In this document: positions 54,691-62,661 of the stretch, piece by piece
How the letters are laid out: the number at the start of each line of letters is the position of its first letter
Position numbering within the stretch: the first letter of the stretch is position 1
NCBI RefSeq assembly: GCF_021379005.1
Contig: NZ_CP075171.1
Location: forward strand, 868,001-932,000
Direction: 5' to 3'
DNA length: 64,000 nt
DNA from: Leptodesmis sichuanensis A121
GTDB lineage: Bacteria; Cyanobacteriota; Cyanobacteriia; Leptolyngbyales; Leptolyngbyaceae
Made by a program: the position numbers and the translations under genes
Notes under the pieces: model-generated
Told to the model about the DNA's origin: nothing
What the model saw: only the letters and a program-made list of their open reading frames with translations
Database searches by the model: none

Positions 54691-55337
54691 GGCTTTTGAT
54701 GCTCCTGCTGATGGGTCAGTTGAAGCTGAAGGTCATTGATCTTGGCATTGAGATGATTTAACCCCTGGGGATTATGTTGGATTAGGGCAGCAGTAAAGGC
54801 TCCGGTAAACCCAGCGGTGGCGATCGCCAGTACCGTAATTTCCAGAATCTTGGTCAAATCAAAGGCTTGGTTCCCAATCAGCAACCGAATTCGGTTGGAA
54901 CTGGGTTGCTGCTGATTCATCTGCTGAATTAAGTGCTGCATCTCCTCGATCTGAGTTTGCAGTTGTACCAGGTTGGGTATGAGCTTGATCAAAGGTTGCA
55001 GATGCAAATCCAGGTTGCTCAAGGAAGTCGTCAGTTCCGAGTGCGTTGCCATCAACTGCTGGTACAGCATCGTCATGCCCCTGGGTAATGGCTGAAGCTG
55101 TTTCGTCAATTGCTTGATTTGCTCCTGGATCGCGGGATTCACCGCAATCAACGTTGCTTGCTTCCCTGTCGTTGTGGGCAATGGCTTGACGGTTGAGCTT
55201 GACGTGGAGGGCGGCGAAGAGCCTGCGGCTTGGGGTTTGGGCTGGCTGGCGATCGTTCCCAGCGGTGCTTTCCCCAGGGTGGGTGGATAGACGGTGGATT
55301 GGGGTTTGCCCCGGTGGAGAGTCTTGAAGGTGGTCAT
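54687..55337 (-). CDS. coiled-coil protein with one membrane segment
   Basis: A 216-residue protein: a Pro/Ser/Thr-rich N-terminus (MTTFKTLHRGKPQSTVYPPT), a long helical part with QEQIKQLTKQLQPL and LQTQIEEMQHLIQQMNQQQ, then a hydrophobic segment ILEITVLAIATAGFTGAFTAAL and a short coiled tail. The start at ATG 55337 is set by AAGGAG at 55347-55352. Its first 479 bases overlap the end of the relaxase frame. The product may be a membrane or dimeric partner of the mobilization operon. The family is unknown. Confidence 0.72.
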   Translation of the reverse strand: MTTFKTLHRGKPQSTVYPPTLGKAPLGTIASQPKPQAAGSSPPSTSSSTVKPLPTTTGKQATLIAVNPAIQEQIKQLTKQLQPLPRGMTMLYQQLMATHSELTTSLSNLDLHLQPLIKLIPNLVQLQTQIEEMQHLIQQMNQQQPSSNRIRLLIGNQAFDLTKILEITVLAIATAGFTGAFTAALIQHNPQGLNHLNAKINDLQLQLTHQQEHQKP

Positions 55338-56499
55338 CGAAACTATCTCCTTGAGTGGTGTATCGTAGACGCTGTTTTTTATCTCGGAAAGAAATGAGTT
55401 CAGGCGATTGGTCAATTGCTTTCGCAATCGCAGCAAAACTGGTTTGCCCCATTCCTTCTCGCACAGCGGCTTTTTCCAAATCTTCACGCCGAAAGACTTG
55501 AGCGATGCGAGAACAGAAGGAGATCGCTTGATGCACCAACTCTTGAGCCATGTTCCAAAGTCTCTTCAGAGGATGAAGTTGTGGTTCACCCGGTGTGATT
55601 GCCTGAAGCCCTACTGCCTCGGCTTGCTGCTGCCAGGACTCTGCAAGATTGTCAGAGGACACCGTTTGCTTTTTAGCTCGACCAGAAAAGATGGTGGCTT
55701 TTGCCTTTCGCTCACTACTGGCCTCTTCTCCAGTCGCTGCTTTGATTTGTTCAGCCCGTTTGGAAAACTGGGTCAACTGATGATTAGAAAAGCCCTGAAG
55801 CTCCCACAATCCATGACCAGGGTGGGTAATGCGAATCGAATAGCCCAACGCCTGCACTTCTCGTGCCAACTCATTGCGATAAATCATGCCCAGCAGCATT
55901 TTTGTGCGATAGATGGCTTCATTGTCTAGGCACTGCCATTTGCCATCGGGTCGTTGCGTCAGATTGAGAATCAGATTGTGAGTATGTAGTTGTGGGTCAA
56001 GAGCACGGCTGGTTGTGTGCTGGAACTGAGCGATCAACAGTTTGCCCGTGATGATTTTCTGACGTTCACCGTTTACGGTGATACGGGTCATGGCGTAACG
56101 CTCTTCCAGGATTTGGAGCATCTGAGCGATCGCCTGCTGATGAGCAACTTCAAGGGTGCGATCGCCAAAGATGAGGGCCTGAATACTGACTGATTTAGGA
56201 GCACTTGCCGTTAAATCAATCCCGGCTCGTTCGAGGCTGGCTAACTGACCTTTGGCTGTAGCATTCTGCTGCTTTTGATGAACGCGCATTTTACTGATCA
56301 AGGTACATCCAGTCGAATCTTGACCGTGCAGGAGTAATCCTAACGTTTCAGACTGGATGGGTTGCCCAGGTTTCAAGCCCAATGGCATCGTCAATTTGCC
56401 ATGCCAGCCAGAGGATTGTTCCGTCTCACTGGTATTGCCTTCCTGAGCGTAGTAGCGACTGCCGTGGGTTGGCGTCACGTTGGTAATCGAGATGACCAT
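54859..56499 (-). CDS. MobF-type relaxase
   Basis: A 546-residue TrwC/TraI-like relaxase, which nicks oriT and leads the strand into a recipient. The N-terminal Tyr pair is in SRYYAQEG (residues 16-17), the conserved DLTASAPKSVSIQAL is at 95-109, and the His triad is at H161 (FQHTTSRALDP), H172 and H174 (LHTHNLILNL). The helicase domain of full TraI is missing. From about residue 388 the sequence overlaps the coiled-coil gene in another frame and looks non-globular, so the true protein may end earlier or be extended by this overlap. It starts six bases after the stop of the RHH-like gene. Confidence 0.88.
   Translation of the reverse strand: MVISITNVTPTHGSRYYAQEGNTSETEQSSGWHGKLTMPLGLKPGQPIQSETLGLLLHGQDSTGCTLISKMRVHQKQQNATAKGQLASLERAGIDLTASAPKSVSIQALIFGDRTLEVAHQQAIAQMLQILEERYAMTRITVNGERQKIITGKLLIAQFQHTTSRALDPQLHTHNLILNLTQRPDGKWQCLDNEAIYRTKMLLGMIYRNELAREVQALGYSIRITHPGHGLWELQGFSNHQLTQFSKRAEQIKAATGEEASSERKAKATIFSGRAKKQTVSSDNLAESWQQQAEAVGLQAITPGEPQLHPLKRLWNMAQELVHQAISFCSRIAQVFRREDLEKAAVREGMGQTSFAAIAKAIDQSPELISFRDKKQRLRYTTQGDSFDDHLQDSPPGQTPIHRLSTHPGESTAGNDRQPAQTPSRRLFAALHVKLNRQAIAHNDREASNVDCGESRDPGANQAIDETASAITQGHDDAVPAVDGNALGTDDFLEQPGFASATFDQAHTQPGTTANSDRGDAALNSADESAATQFQPNSVADWEPSL
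55347..55352 (-). promoter_or_regulatory. Shine-Dalgarno inside the relaxase gene
   Basis: The minus strand reads AAGGAG nine bases before ATG 55337, inside the relaxase frame. It supports a separate translation start for the overlapping coiled-coil gene. Confidence 0.7.
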
Positions 56500-56505
56500 C
56501 TGCCC

Positions 56506-56985
56506 TCACTGTTTTTCTTCTAGAATTTGTTCCAGCGTGGTTTGGATCTCCTCAACGACGGCTTCTCGTTCTTCGAGATCAGAAGTGACATCTATAGCAA
56601 TGCGCTCCACCAACACATGGATGCCATCCAGGATGGCTTCCAGTCGTTCCATGCGATTGAGAAACCGGGGTAGTTCCACACAGTTTGAACCCGGAATATC
56701 TTCCTTGAGAATCTGCTGCACCATATTCTGTAGGGTTGCAGAGGTCTGTTCCAGGTTTTCCAGGCGCTCCACTCCTGTTTTCAAAAGCAGTGTGCCGATG
56801 TCGGAGGGTGGAAGTTGGGTTAAGGGTGAGTTGGCCGATGGTGCCGTTTGCTGCTTCCATTCCGCCAGCCGCTCTCGAATGATTTGTGGTGCGGGAACCC
56901 CTCGCAGGAGGGCCGCCTGCTCAATTTCTTCTCCTTCGACCAGAGGTAGAGTCACGGTAATCTTTTTGGAAATATTGCTGGGCAT
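56506..56985 (-). CDS. relaxosome accessory protein, ribbon-helix-helix-like
   Basis: A protein of about 159 residues, start MPSNISKKITVTLPLVEGEE. The first 45 residues fit a ribbon-helix-helix (ITVTLPLVEGEEIEQAALLRGVPAPQIIRERLAEW); the rest is coiled-coil, with VERLENLEQTSATLQNMVQQ and RMERLEAILDGIHVLVERIA. That is like small accessory proteins of mobilization systems that bind DNA near oriT. The frame is open for 61 codons upstream of the chosen ATG but that part holds the repeat array. First gene of the relaxase operon. Confidence 0.68.
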   Translation of the reverse strand: MPSNISKKITVTLPLVEGEEIEQAALLRGVPAPQIIRERLAEWKQQTAPSANSPLTQLPPSDIGTLLLKTGVERLENLEQTSATLQNMVQQILKEDIPGSNCVELPRFLNRMERLEAILDGIHVLVERIAIDVTSDLEEREAVVEEIQTTLEQILEEKQ

Positions 56986-57054
56986 GGGTTTGAAGACTCC
57001 ATATCGGATGGATGATGAATGCAGAAGGTAAAAGATGGCGATCGCCATCTGGGA

Positions 57055-57168
57055 CGACCATAAATGACCGTAAGCGACCATCAGATGGCTGTAGACGACC
57101 ATAAATGGCGCTGGCTTAGGCGTTAGGTGTGGCACCGGATGAGATGGCGATGAGTGGTAACCGACCAT
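57055..57168. repeat. four CGACCAT boxes upstream of the mob operon
   Basis: CGACCAT occurs at 57055-57061, 57075-57081, 57096-57102 and 57162-57168. The first three are spaced 20 and 21 bases, about two helical turns. The box is the reverse complement of ATGGTCG, the core of the partition iterons. Confidence 0.75.
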
Positions 57169-57399
57169 TCAGGAACGGGGCGGATTCCATTGCCCATGTT
57201 TGCCATCACCGTTACTGTATCGCGGTGATCCGACATTCATCGGCAATTGATCGGAAATCCATGTGACAGCCCAGAATTTTGTCAAAAAAGTGGTCATTGT
57301 CACACGGATTGCTGATGGATGTCCGCTCAATGACCGATCGCACCCCTAAGCTGTCAGGCGAGTAGGTTCAGATGCCTGCTCTGCAAGGATTTCAAATTG

Positions 57400-57491
57400 A
57401 TGGTCGGATCATGGTCGGATCATGGTCGGGGTTGCTTCTCCCGAACGCTCTCTGCCCGAAAACATGGTCGGATCATGGTCGGATCATGGTC
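57400..57491. repeat. 11-bp iterons, presumed partition centromere
   Basis: ATGGTCGGATC occurs four times: 57400-57410 and 57411-57421, then 57464-57474 and 57475-57485. Each pair is followed by a partial unit (ATGGTCGG at 57422-57429, ATGGTC at 57486-57491). The clusters start 64 bases apart. It lies just upstream of parM, where the ParR binding site of ParMRC systems is expected. Confidence 0.85.
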
Positions 57492-57515
57492 ACCCAAAAA
57501 GGATAAAACATTGAT

Positions 57516-58655
57516 ATGGTCAAGATTCTAGACGTTCACTCTACAGCTGAAACAAAATCTAAACCTACCCTTTATCTAGCCGGGGATTTAGGTAAATCAG
57601 CCTGCAAGTTCTTGTACTGGGTCAAGGATGGAGACTTCCAACCCCTCTGGCTTGGCTCGGATGTGGTGGAGGGAGTTAGTGATGCCATTCTCAAGAAGTT
57701 TGAGGTGGGGGGGGATTTATCGGAATCCGCCTGGCTCAAGGTTGGCGAGCACAACATCCTGGTGGGCAATTCAGCGACCAGTTACAGTTCCAGCTTTGCC
57801 GCAGACAAGGTGCAGATTGCGGCATATCAAGTGGCAACCGCTCTGGGACTGGCGGCGATCTCATCTCAACTCTTGGAGTACAGCGCCGTTATCTCTCTGG
57901 CCATTCCTTTGAATGAGTTCCGCCATCGAGCCGAAATTGAGACCCAATTGAAAGCGATCGGCGAAGGGGTGACAGTGTGCGATCGCTCCCAACAGTTCAC
58001 CGTCAAAATCTCCTTTTATCCCGAAGGAACTGGACTGTATCTGCTGCATCGAAAAGAACGGGAACACCAGATGTCTGCTCCTTACACCAGGCGAGTTGTC
58101 GTCTTGATGATGGGGCATCGCAATTTGTCACTGCTGGTTTTCGAGGGCGGGAAGTTGAATGCGAACCTCTCTCAAACCAGCGATCGCCTTGGCTTCTGGA
58201 ACGGCTTCAAGACCGATGCTTCGAGTGCAGGGGTGCGAGAGCGGGATTACCACTCTCTGCTGGCGGCGGTTGTCAGTGGGAGTGCCGAGCAACTGTCTGC
58301 GGTCGAAGGGGGAGTCAAGGATTTTTCGGGAGCTGTTGATGTGATTCGTCAGGGTGAGATGAAACGATTGGATGCCTTCTGTCGCGACAATGTCATCGAT
58401 CTATTGGTGAATTCTACGCAAACCGATGTTCTGATTGGTGGTGGAGTGGCTCATGTGCTGCGTTCTGACCTCAAAGACTACTTTGCTGGATTGGGATTCT
58501 TAGAGCATCTGTATTTTGCGGATGCGATCGGGGGGCGGTTGCTGCTGTTGGCTGAACAAACTCGCAATGCTCAAGCCGATTTAGCTCGTCCGATGCGAAT
58601 GGCGGATGTCTACGGACTGGCACAGACATTGCTGGGTAAGATTCAGCGACCATAG
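57516..58655 (+). CDS. parM: ParM/StbA-like actin-family partition ATPase
   Basis: A 379-residue actin-like protein. Phosphate 1 loop LYLAGDLGKSACKFLYW at about 24-40, phosphate 2-like VVLMMGHRNLSLLVFEGG and the adenosine motif VLIGGGVAHVL are visible. Size and motifs match StbA/ParM-type plasmid proteins, which form filaments that push plasmid copies apart. ATG 57516 itself reads ATGGTC, like the iteron core. The ParR-like partner follows 11 bases later, and the iterons lie directly upstream. Confidence 0.85.
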   Translation: MVKILDVHSTAETKSKPTLYLAGDLGKSACKFLYWVKDGDFQPLWLGSDVVEGVSDAILKKFEVGGDLSESAWLKVGEHNILVGNSATSYSSSFAADKVQIAAYQVATALGLAAISSQLLEYSAVISLAIPLNEFRHRAEIETQLKAIGEGVTVCDRSQQFTVKISFYPEGTGLYLLHRKEREHQMSAPYTRRVVVLMMGHRNLSLLVFEGGKLNANLSQTSDRLGFWNGFKTDASSAGVRERDYHSLLAAVVSGSAEQLSAVEGGVKDFSGAVDVIRQGEMKRLDAFCRDNVIDLLVNSTQTDVLIGGGVAHVLRSDLKDYFAGLGFLEHLYFADAIGGRLLLLAEQTRNAQADLARPMRMADVYGLAQTLLGKIQRP

Positions 58656-58666
58656 GAGAGTGAACA

Positions 58667-59164
58667 ATGGTTTCTCCCAAGAAAATAGAACCCAAAGTCC
58701 GCAATCGCTCCGAGTTCTCCTACAAAACGGATGCTCAGACTCCATTAGCCACTGTCTTTGCCTATCTGAACGGCAAATTCTCTAAAACCTTTACTCAGCG
58801 GGAAGGCAAGCAGCGGGCGATCGATGCGTTGCTGGCGTTTTGGAGACCTTATGCCTTGAGAGCGAATAAATCTGCATCTGAGGAAGTCAGAGAAGCCGCG
58901 ATCGCATCGGTAGAAACCCTGTTTCGCCAGTTGCAACGAATTTGTGTCGATTTTGATGTGGATTCTCCCTATTCCTCGAATGAACCAATGGACTTCAGCG
59001 ATCTACTGGCAGCACTGACAACTCGTACCGAACAGATGACTTTTCCGCCTGAACCAGGATCTCAAGCTCAAACACCATCTCATCCTTCACAAACCAGAAA
59101 TGAATCACCCCCATCCGAAGTGATTTTTGTAAATGACGAAGAACTATTGGGAGATTTACTCTAA
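58667..59164 (+). CDS. ParR-like partition adaptor
   Basis: A 165-residue protein downstream of parM. The N-terminal half is basic and helical (KKIEPKVRNRSEFSYKTDAQ, REGKQRAIDALLAFWRPYAL); the C-terminal half is acidic and disordered, ending VIFVNDEELLGDLL. Position, size and the acidic tail fit ParR/StbB proteins, which bind the centromere and touch the filament with their tail. No strong motif is seen, so the call is partly from context. GGAGAG precedes the ATG. Confidence 0.72.
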   Translation: MVSPKKIEPKVRNRSEFSYKTDAQTPLATVFAYLNGKFSKTFTQREGKQRAIDALLAFWRPYALRANKSASEEVREAAIASVETLFRQLQRICVDFDVDSPYSSNEPMDFSDLLAALTTRTEQMTFPPEPGSQAQTPSHPSQTRNESPPSEVIFVNDEELLGDLL

Positions 59165-59182
59165 TCCAAATTAAAACTCAAG

Positions 59183-59720
59183 GTGGTACTGGATGAAATG
59201 ATGAATGAACAAATACTGGACATAATTCCGCAACATTTATCGGACACTAAATCTGACCTGATAGACTACTGGAGCCAACAACCCCTCTCGGATGCCGATT
59301 ATTATTCCCTGATGCTCGGTCGCTATGTGCCCTTTCTGCTGGCACTGCAACAGTCGCCTCCAACTACTCCAGATGCTCTGGAGTGGAATTATATCCTGAT
59401 TCAATCAAGCCCGCTTTCTCATTACCCACGGTAGTCCTGACGTTTTGAGTCGTGCTGAGCGAATCGCCCGATTCGGGGATGATCCCTACATTGCCAGGAT
59501 GATTGTGCTGTGTCAGCAACATCACCCGGATACCAACCATTGGAATGAATTGCTCTGGCGCATTGGCTCCAATGCAAACCTGTTTGATTCTGCGATCGCT
59601 CAACCGGGACTCAATACCAGTAAAACCGTGATTGAATTCGTACAACGACGGTTTGATGTTACCCTGGGACATCCGATGAATCACAGCGGCAGTGATAGGG
59701 GATGCTTGCCAATTCGCTAA
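59183..59720 (+). pseudogene. hypothetical protein with a probable frameshift
   Basis: Two reading frames join as one protein: MNEQILDIIPQHLSDTKSDL to DALEWNYILIQ, then (from 59400) FNQARFLITHGSPDVLSRAE with FGDDPYIARMIVLCQQHHPD. The second frame is open and protein-like for 16 codons before its first possible start (TTG 59445), which argues for a shift near 59400-59410. The sum is about 170 residues. I do not recognise it; it may be part of the par operon. Confidence 0.55.
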
Positions 59721-59996
59721 AGCTCAACGGAGCCTGAGTTTAAGATTTCTAGTTCGACCTCAGTCAGTTCTTTGCTGGCATCCACCAATCGAATTCGAGG
59801 ATCATCACTCAACTGATAAACAATTTCCTGAGGACGGGTATAGCGAGAACGGCCAGATTCAGCTTGACGGGAATCAGGCTGTGGCAATCCCCAAACAAAC
59901 AGTACCAATTCAGACCAAACGGTTAAGGGGTCAGATGAGATTAAATCACCGGCCACCGCAATGCGATCGATGGGGTAATGATTCCGCAAAAAAGTC

Positions 59997-61394
59997 GAGC
60001 TATGTTTAATTCTGGTGTACGGCAAGAATGAAAAAACGGCGTACCCTGCTGGATAGAAACAAACACCAGCAAACAGGAATACACCGATGACTCAAGATAA
60101 ACTGGTTTCATTCAAAACACCAGATGAGCCTGGAACATTTAGCGATGCGCTGACTGAACTGGTTCGTAACGGTGCGCGTCAAATCATTGCCCAAGCAGTT
60201 GAAGTCGAGTTGCAGGAGTTTTTAGCCCAATACCAGAGCCTCAAAGATGAGCAAGGACGACAGGCGGTCGTGCGCAATGGCTACTTGCCTGAACGAAGCA
60301 TTGTGACTGGGGTTGGAGCGGTTGAAATTCAAGTTCCGAAAGTGCGAGACCGAAGCGGACAGGGGATTAAGTTTAATTCGCTGTTGTTGCCGCCGTATTT
60401 GAAGCGCGCTCAAAGTGTTGAGGAGGTGTTGCCCTGGTTGTACCTCAAAGGAGTCTCGACTGGGGATTTTTCAGAAGCTTTGGCATCGTTGCTGGGCACC
60501 CAGGCAGACGGGTTATCTGCGAGTACCATCAGCCGCCTCAAAGCGAAGTGGACTCAGGAGCACCAGCAGTGGCAACAGCGAACGCTCAGTGGCAAGCGGT
60601 ATGTGTATGTTTGGGCAGATGGGATTTACTTCAACATCCGCAACGAAGATGACCGACAATGTATTTTAGTCCTGATCGGAGTGACGGATACGGGCAGCAA
60701 GGAATTGCTCGGACTCGAAGCTGGATTTCGCGAGTCCGAGTTGAGTTGGAAACCGTTGTTGTTACGCTTACAAGACCAGGGACTCAAGCAAGCACCAGAG
60801 TTGGCGATTGGAGATGGTGCATTGGGATTTTGGAAAGCCCTCGCGCAGGTATTTCCGTCCACCCGCATCCAACGTTGTTGGGTGCATAAAACGGCGAATG
60901 TCCTCAACCACTTACCTAAAAGCCAGCAACCCCACGCCAAGTCGGCTTTACATCAAATCTACCTGGCAGCCACCAAAGATGAGGCAGAAAAGGCTTTTGA
61001 GCGATTCATCAAAACCTACGCAGCCAAGTATCCTAAAGCCACGGAGTGTTTAGCCAAAGACCGATCCGCATTGTTGGCATTCTATGATTTCCCGGCTGAG
61101 CATTGGGTGCATCTGCGCACCACCAATCCAATTGAATCCACTTTTGCCACGGTGCGCTTGAGAACCGATAAAACGCGAGGCTGTGTCTCCCAGGACAGCA
61201 TTCTGTCGTTGGTCTTCAAGCTTGTCCAGAGCGCTCAGAAGCGATGGTTACGGATTCGAGGCTTCAAACGATTAGGGGAGGTGATTGAAGGAGTCAAATT
61301 CAAGGATGGAATTCGCGTTGATTTACATCCCGATTCAGGAGTCAGTCAGGACGCTGCTTGATTCTTCTTCATACACCACATTTGACAATAACTC
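59997..61394. mobile_element. IS256-family insertion sequence
   Basis: An element of 1,398 bp with ends GAGCTATG and (complement) GAGTTATT, both continuing to a shared GGTGTA core. The 8-bp duplication AAAAAGTC flanks it at 59989-59996 and 61395-61402. It splits the Uma2-type gene in frame. Confidence 0.88.
60087..61361 (+). CDS. IS256 family transposase
   Basis: A 424-residue transposase of the IS256/MutA type. Motifs: VRNGYLPERSIVTGVGAVEIQVPKVRDR, LYLKGVSTGDFSEALASLLG, YVWADGIYFNIRNEDDRQCIL (first Asp), LAIGDGALGFWKALAQVFPSTRIQRCWVHKTANVL (second Asp, C/H box), and NPIESTFATVRLRTDKTRGC (Glu). The frame is open end to end and the ends look intact, so it may be active. Confidence 0.95.
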   Translation: MTQDKLVSFKTPDEPGTFSDALTELVRNGARQIIAQAVEVELQEFLAQYQSLKDEQGRQAVVRNGYLPERSIVTGVGAVEIQVPKVRDRSGQGIKFNSLLLPPYLKRAQSVEEVLPWLYLKGVSTGDFSEALASLLGTQADGLSASTISRLKAKWTQEHQQWQQRTLSGKRYVYVWADGIYFNIRNEDDRQCILVLIGVTDTGSKELLGLEAGFRESELSWKPLLLRLQDQGLKQAPELAIGDGALGFWKALAQVFPSTRIQRCWVHKTANVLNHLPKSQQPHAKSALHQIYLAATKDEAEKAFERFIKTYAAKYPKATECLAKDRSALLAFYDFPAEHWVHLRTTNPIESTFATVRLRTDKTRGCVSQDSILSLVFKLVQSAQKRWLRIRGFKRLGEVIEGVKFKDGIRVDLHPDSGVSQDAA

Positions 61395-62661
61395 AAAAAG
61401 TCGCCGTGTCTTGCGCCAACTTCCAGGCTGCTGCCTTATGGTTTGGGTCTAGGATTTTCGCGTGGTGTTCTAATAGCGCAGTTACCCAGGCACGGGGATG
61501 AGCCAGTTTGACGGCTTCCTTCAGCCCAAAGGTCATCAACAGCATTCCTGCCAACCCCTTAATCCCGTCCCGTCCACCAATATCCGGTCGTCCATTCACA
61601 AATTCAAACTTTGCTTCTGGGCACCAGTAAATATAATCGTCAAAGGCGATCGCAACTGGATCTAAGGCGATCGGAAACTTCAATAGTGCTTTGCTCCAAT
61701 CGACCCCTTCACCGACTGGTTTAATGCGGGTCAGTCGAGGCGCATCCGTTGCGACTTCAAACCAGGTTTCTTCGAGGGGATAGTCCCAATCGCTTTTGTC
61801 CTGCCAAATCCGGTCTGGAAAAAAAGTTAAGCCAGGAACACTGGAAACGGCATAACGCCCAGTGGCATCGGGGGACTGCAACTGGTAAGCTCCTTCAATC
61901 AACCGGAATAACTCAATTCGACGCTGTGCCACATCAAAAATCCACAGTTCAGGAACTCCAGCAGCCTCGTAAATCGGCTTCTTGACGGTATAGATGTAAT
62001 CCTCACAACCGGGTTGAATGAATTCCACGACAATATCCGCTGCGCCATCCAGGTAGTATTCGTACAAGCGATTGCGGGGTTCCCCTCGAAAGAACAGAAC
62101 ATCGGGCATGAAGCCGTTATTTCCTAATCGGTTGACGAATCCTCCTCCCAGGGACTGCCCCAACTTTTCATAGCGCATTCCTAATCCAAAGAGTGCCATG
62201 CGAATCGCCTGACGGAGCTGAGAGTATGACCACGTCCAACTGCCAGTGTGGGAAGGAACGTCCGGCTCATAGTCAATAGCATCTGCCCATTGCCATATTG
62301 TGCTCGCATCCATCCCATCTAGATTTGTGACTGTGGGTGCAGCAAAGGTCTGGGATAATGCCTGCCACCACAGCAACTCTGGTGCCAGCGCCACGATCGC
62401 TTCAATCTCCCAACCCCGAAGAATTTGACTCAGCAACCTGAGGCTGTGGGATAAGCAGTCTCCCACGACCAATTGCCCATTCACTAACTCAATTTTGGTT
62501 CCAGAAGACCACGCATGATAGTCATCCAACAAAGTTGTCATGAGGGAACCCTCCAGACGTACAGCAAGATTTCAGTATGGTAGTTTTTAACGTAGAGCCT
62601 TTGTACTATAAATTTTAATCTCATGGACAAAGTAATGCAGCCAAGGCACCCGGAGTAGCAC

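Larger units (their letters stand above)
56986..57515. promoter_or_regulatory. divergent control region of the mob and par operons
   Basis: These 530 bases separate the leftward mob operon from the rightward par operon. They hold four CGACCAT boxes (57055-57168), a degenerate inverted iteron GATCCGACAT at 57227-57236 and the iteron clusters at 57400-57491. No gene is present. oriT and the two promoters probably lie here too. Confidence 0.65.
59717..62541 (-). pseudogene. Uma2-family PD-(D/E)XK protein split by IS256
   Basis: The part from 62541 to the IS has 382 codons and Uma2-like features: a core with NGFMPDVLFFRGEPRNRLYE, ADIVVEFIQPGCEDYIYTVKKPIYEAAGVPELWIFD and a second copy-like SVPEAKFEFVNG tract. 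The frame then ends in the IS. Beyond the IS, removing the element and one AAAAAGTC, it continues LRNHYPIDRIAVAGDLISSD to 59717 with 90 more codons. The whole would be about 472 residues. Uma2 is a nuclease-fold family of unclear role. Confidence 0.82.

Noticed and set aside
57000-57168. N-terminal extension of the RHH-like protein to 57168
   Set aside because: The extra 61 codons consist of the CGACCAT repeat array and give an unlikely His/Ser-rich leader; ATG 56985 starts the conserved part.
57400-57491. Iterons as a replication origin
   Set aside because: No Rep protein is seen in the window, and the array is placed directly before parM as in ParMRC centromeres. An origin role remains possible but is not supported.
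60626-60940. Minus-strand frame inside IS256
   Set aside because: It is antisense of the transposase catalytic core and carries no motif.
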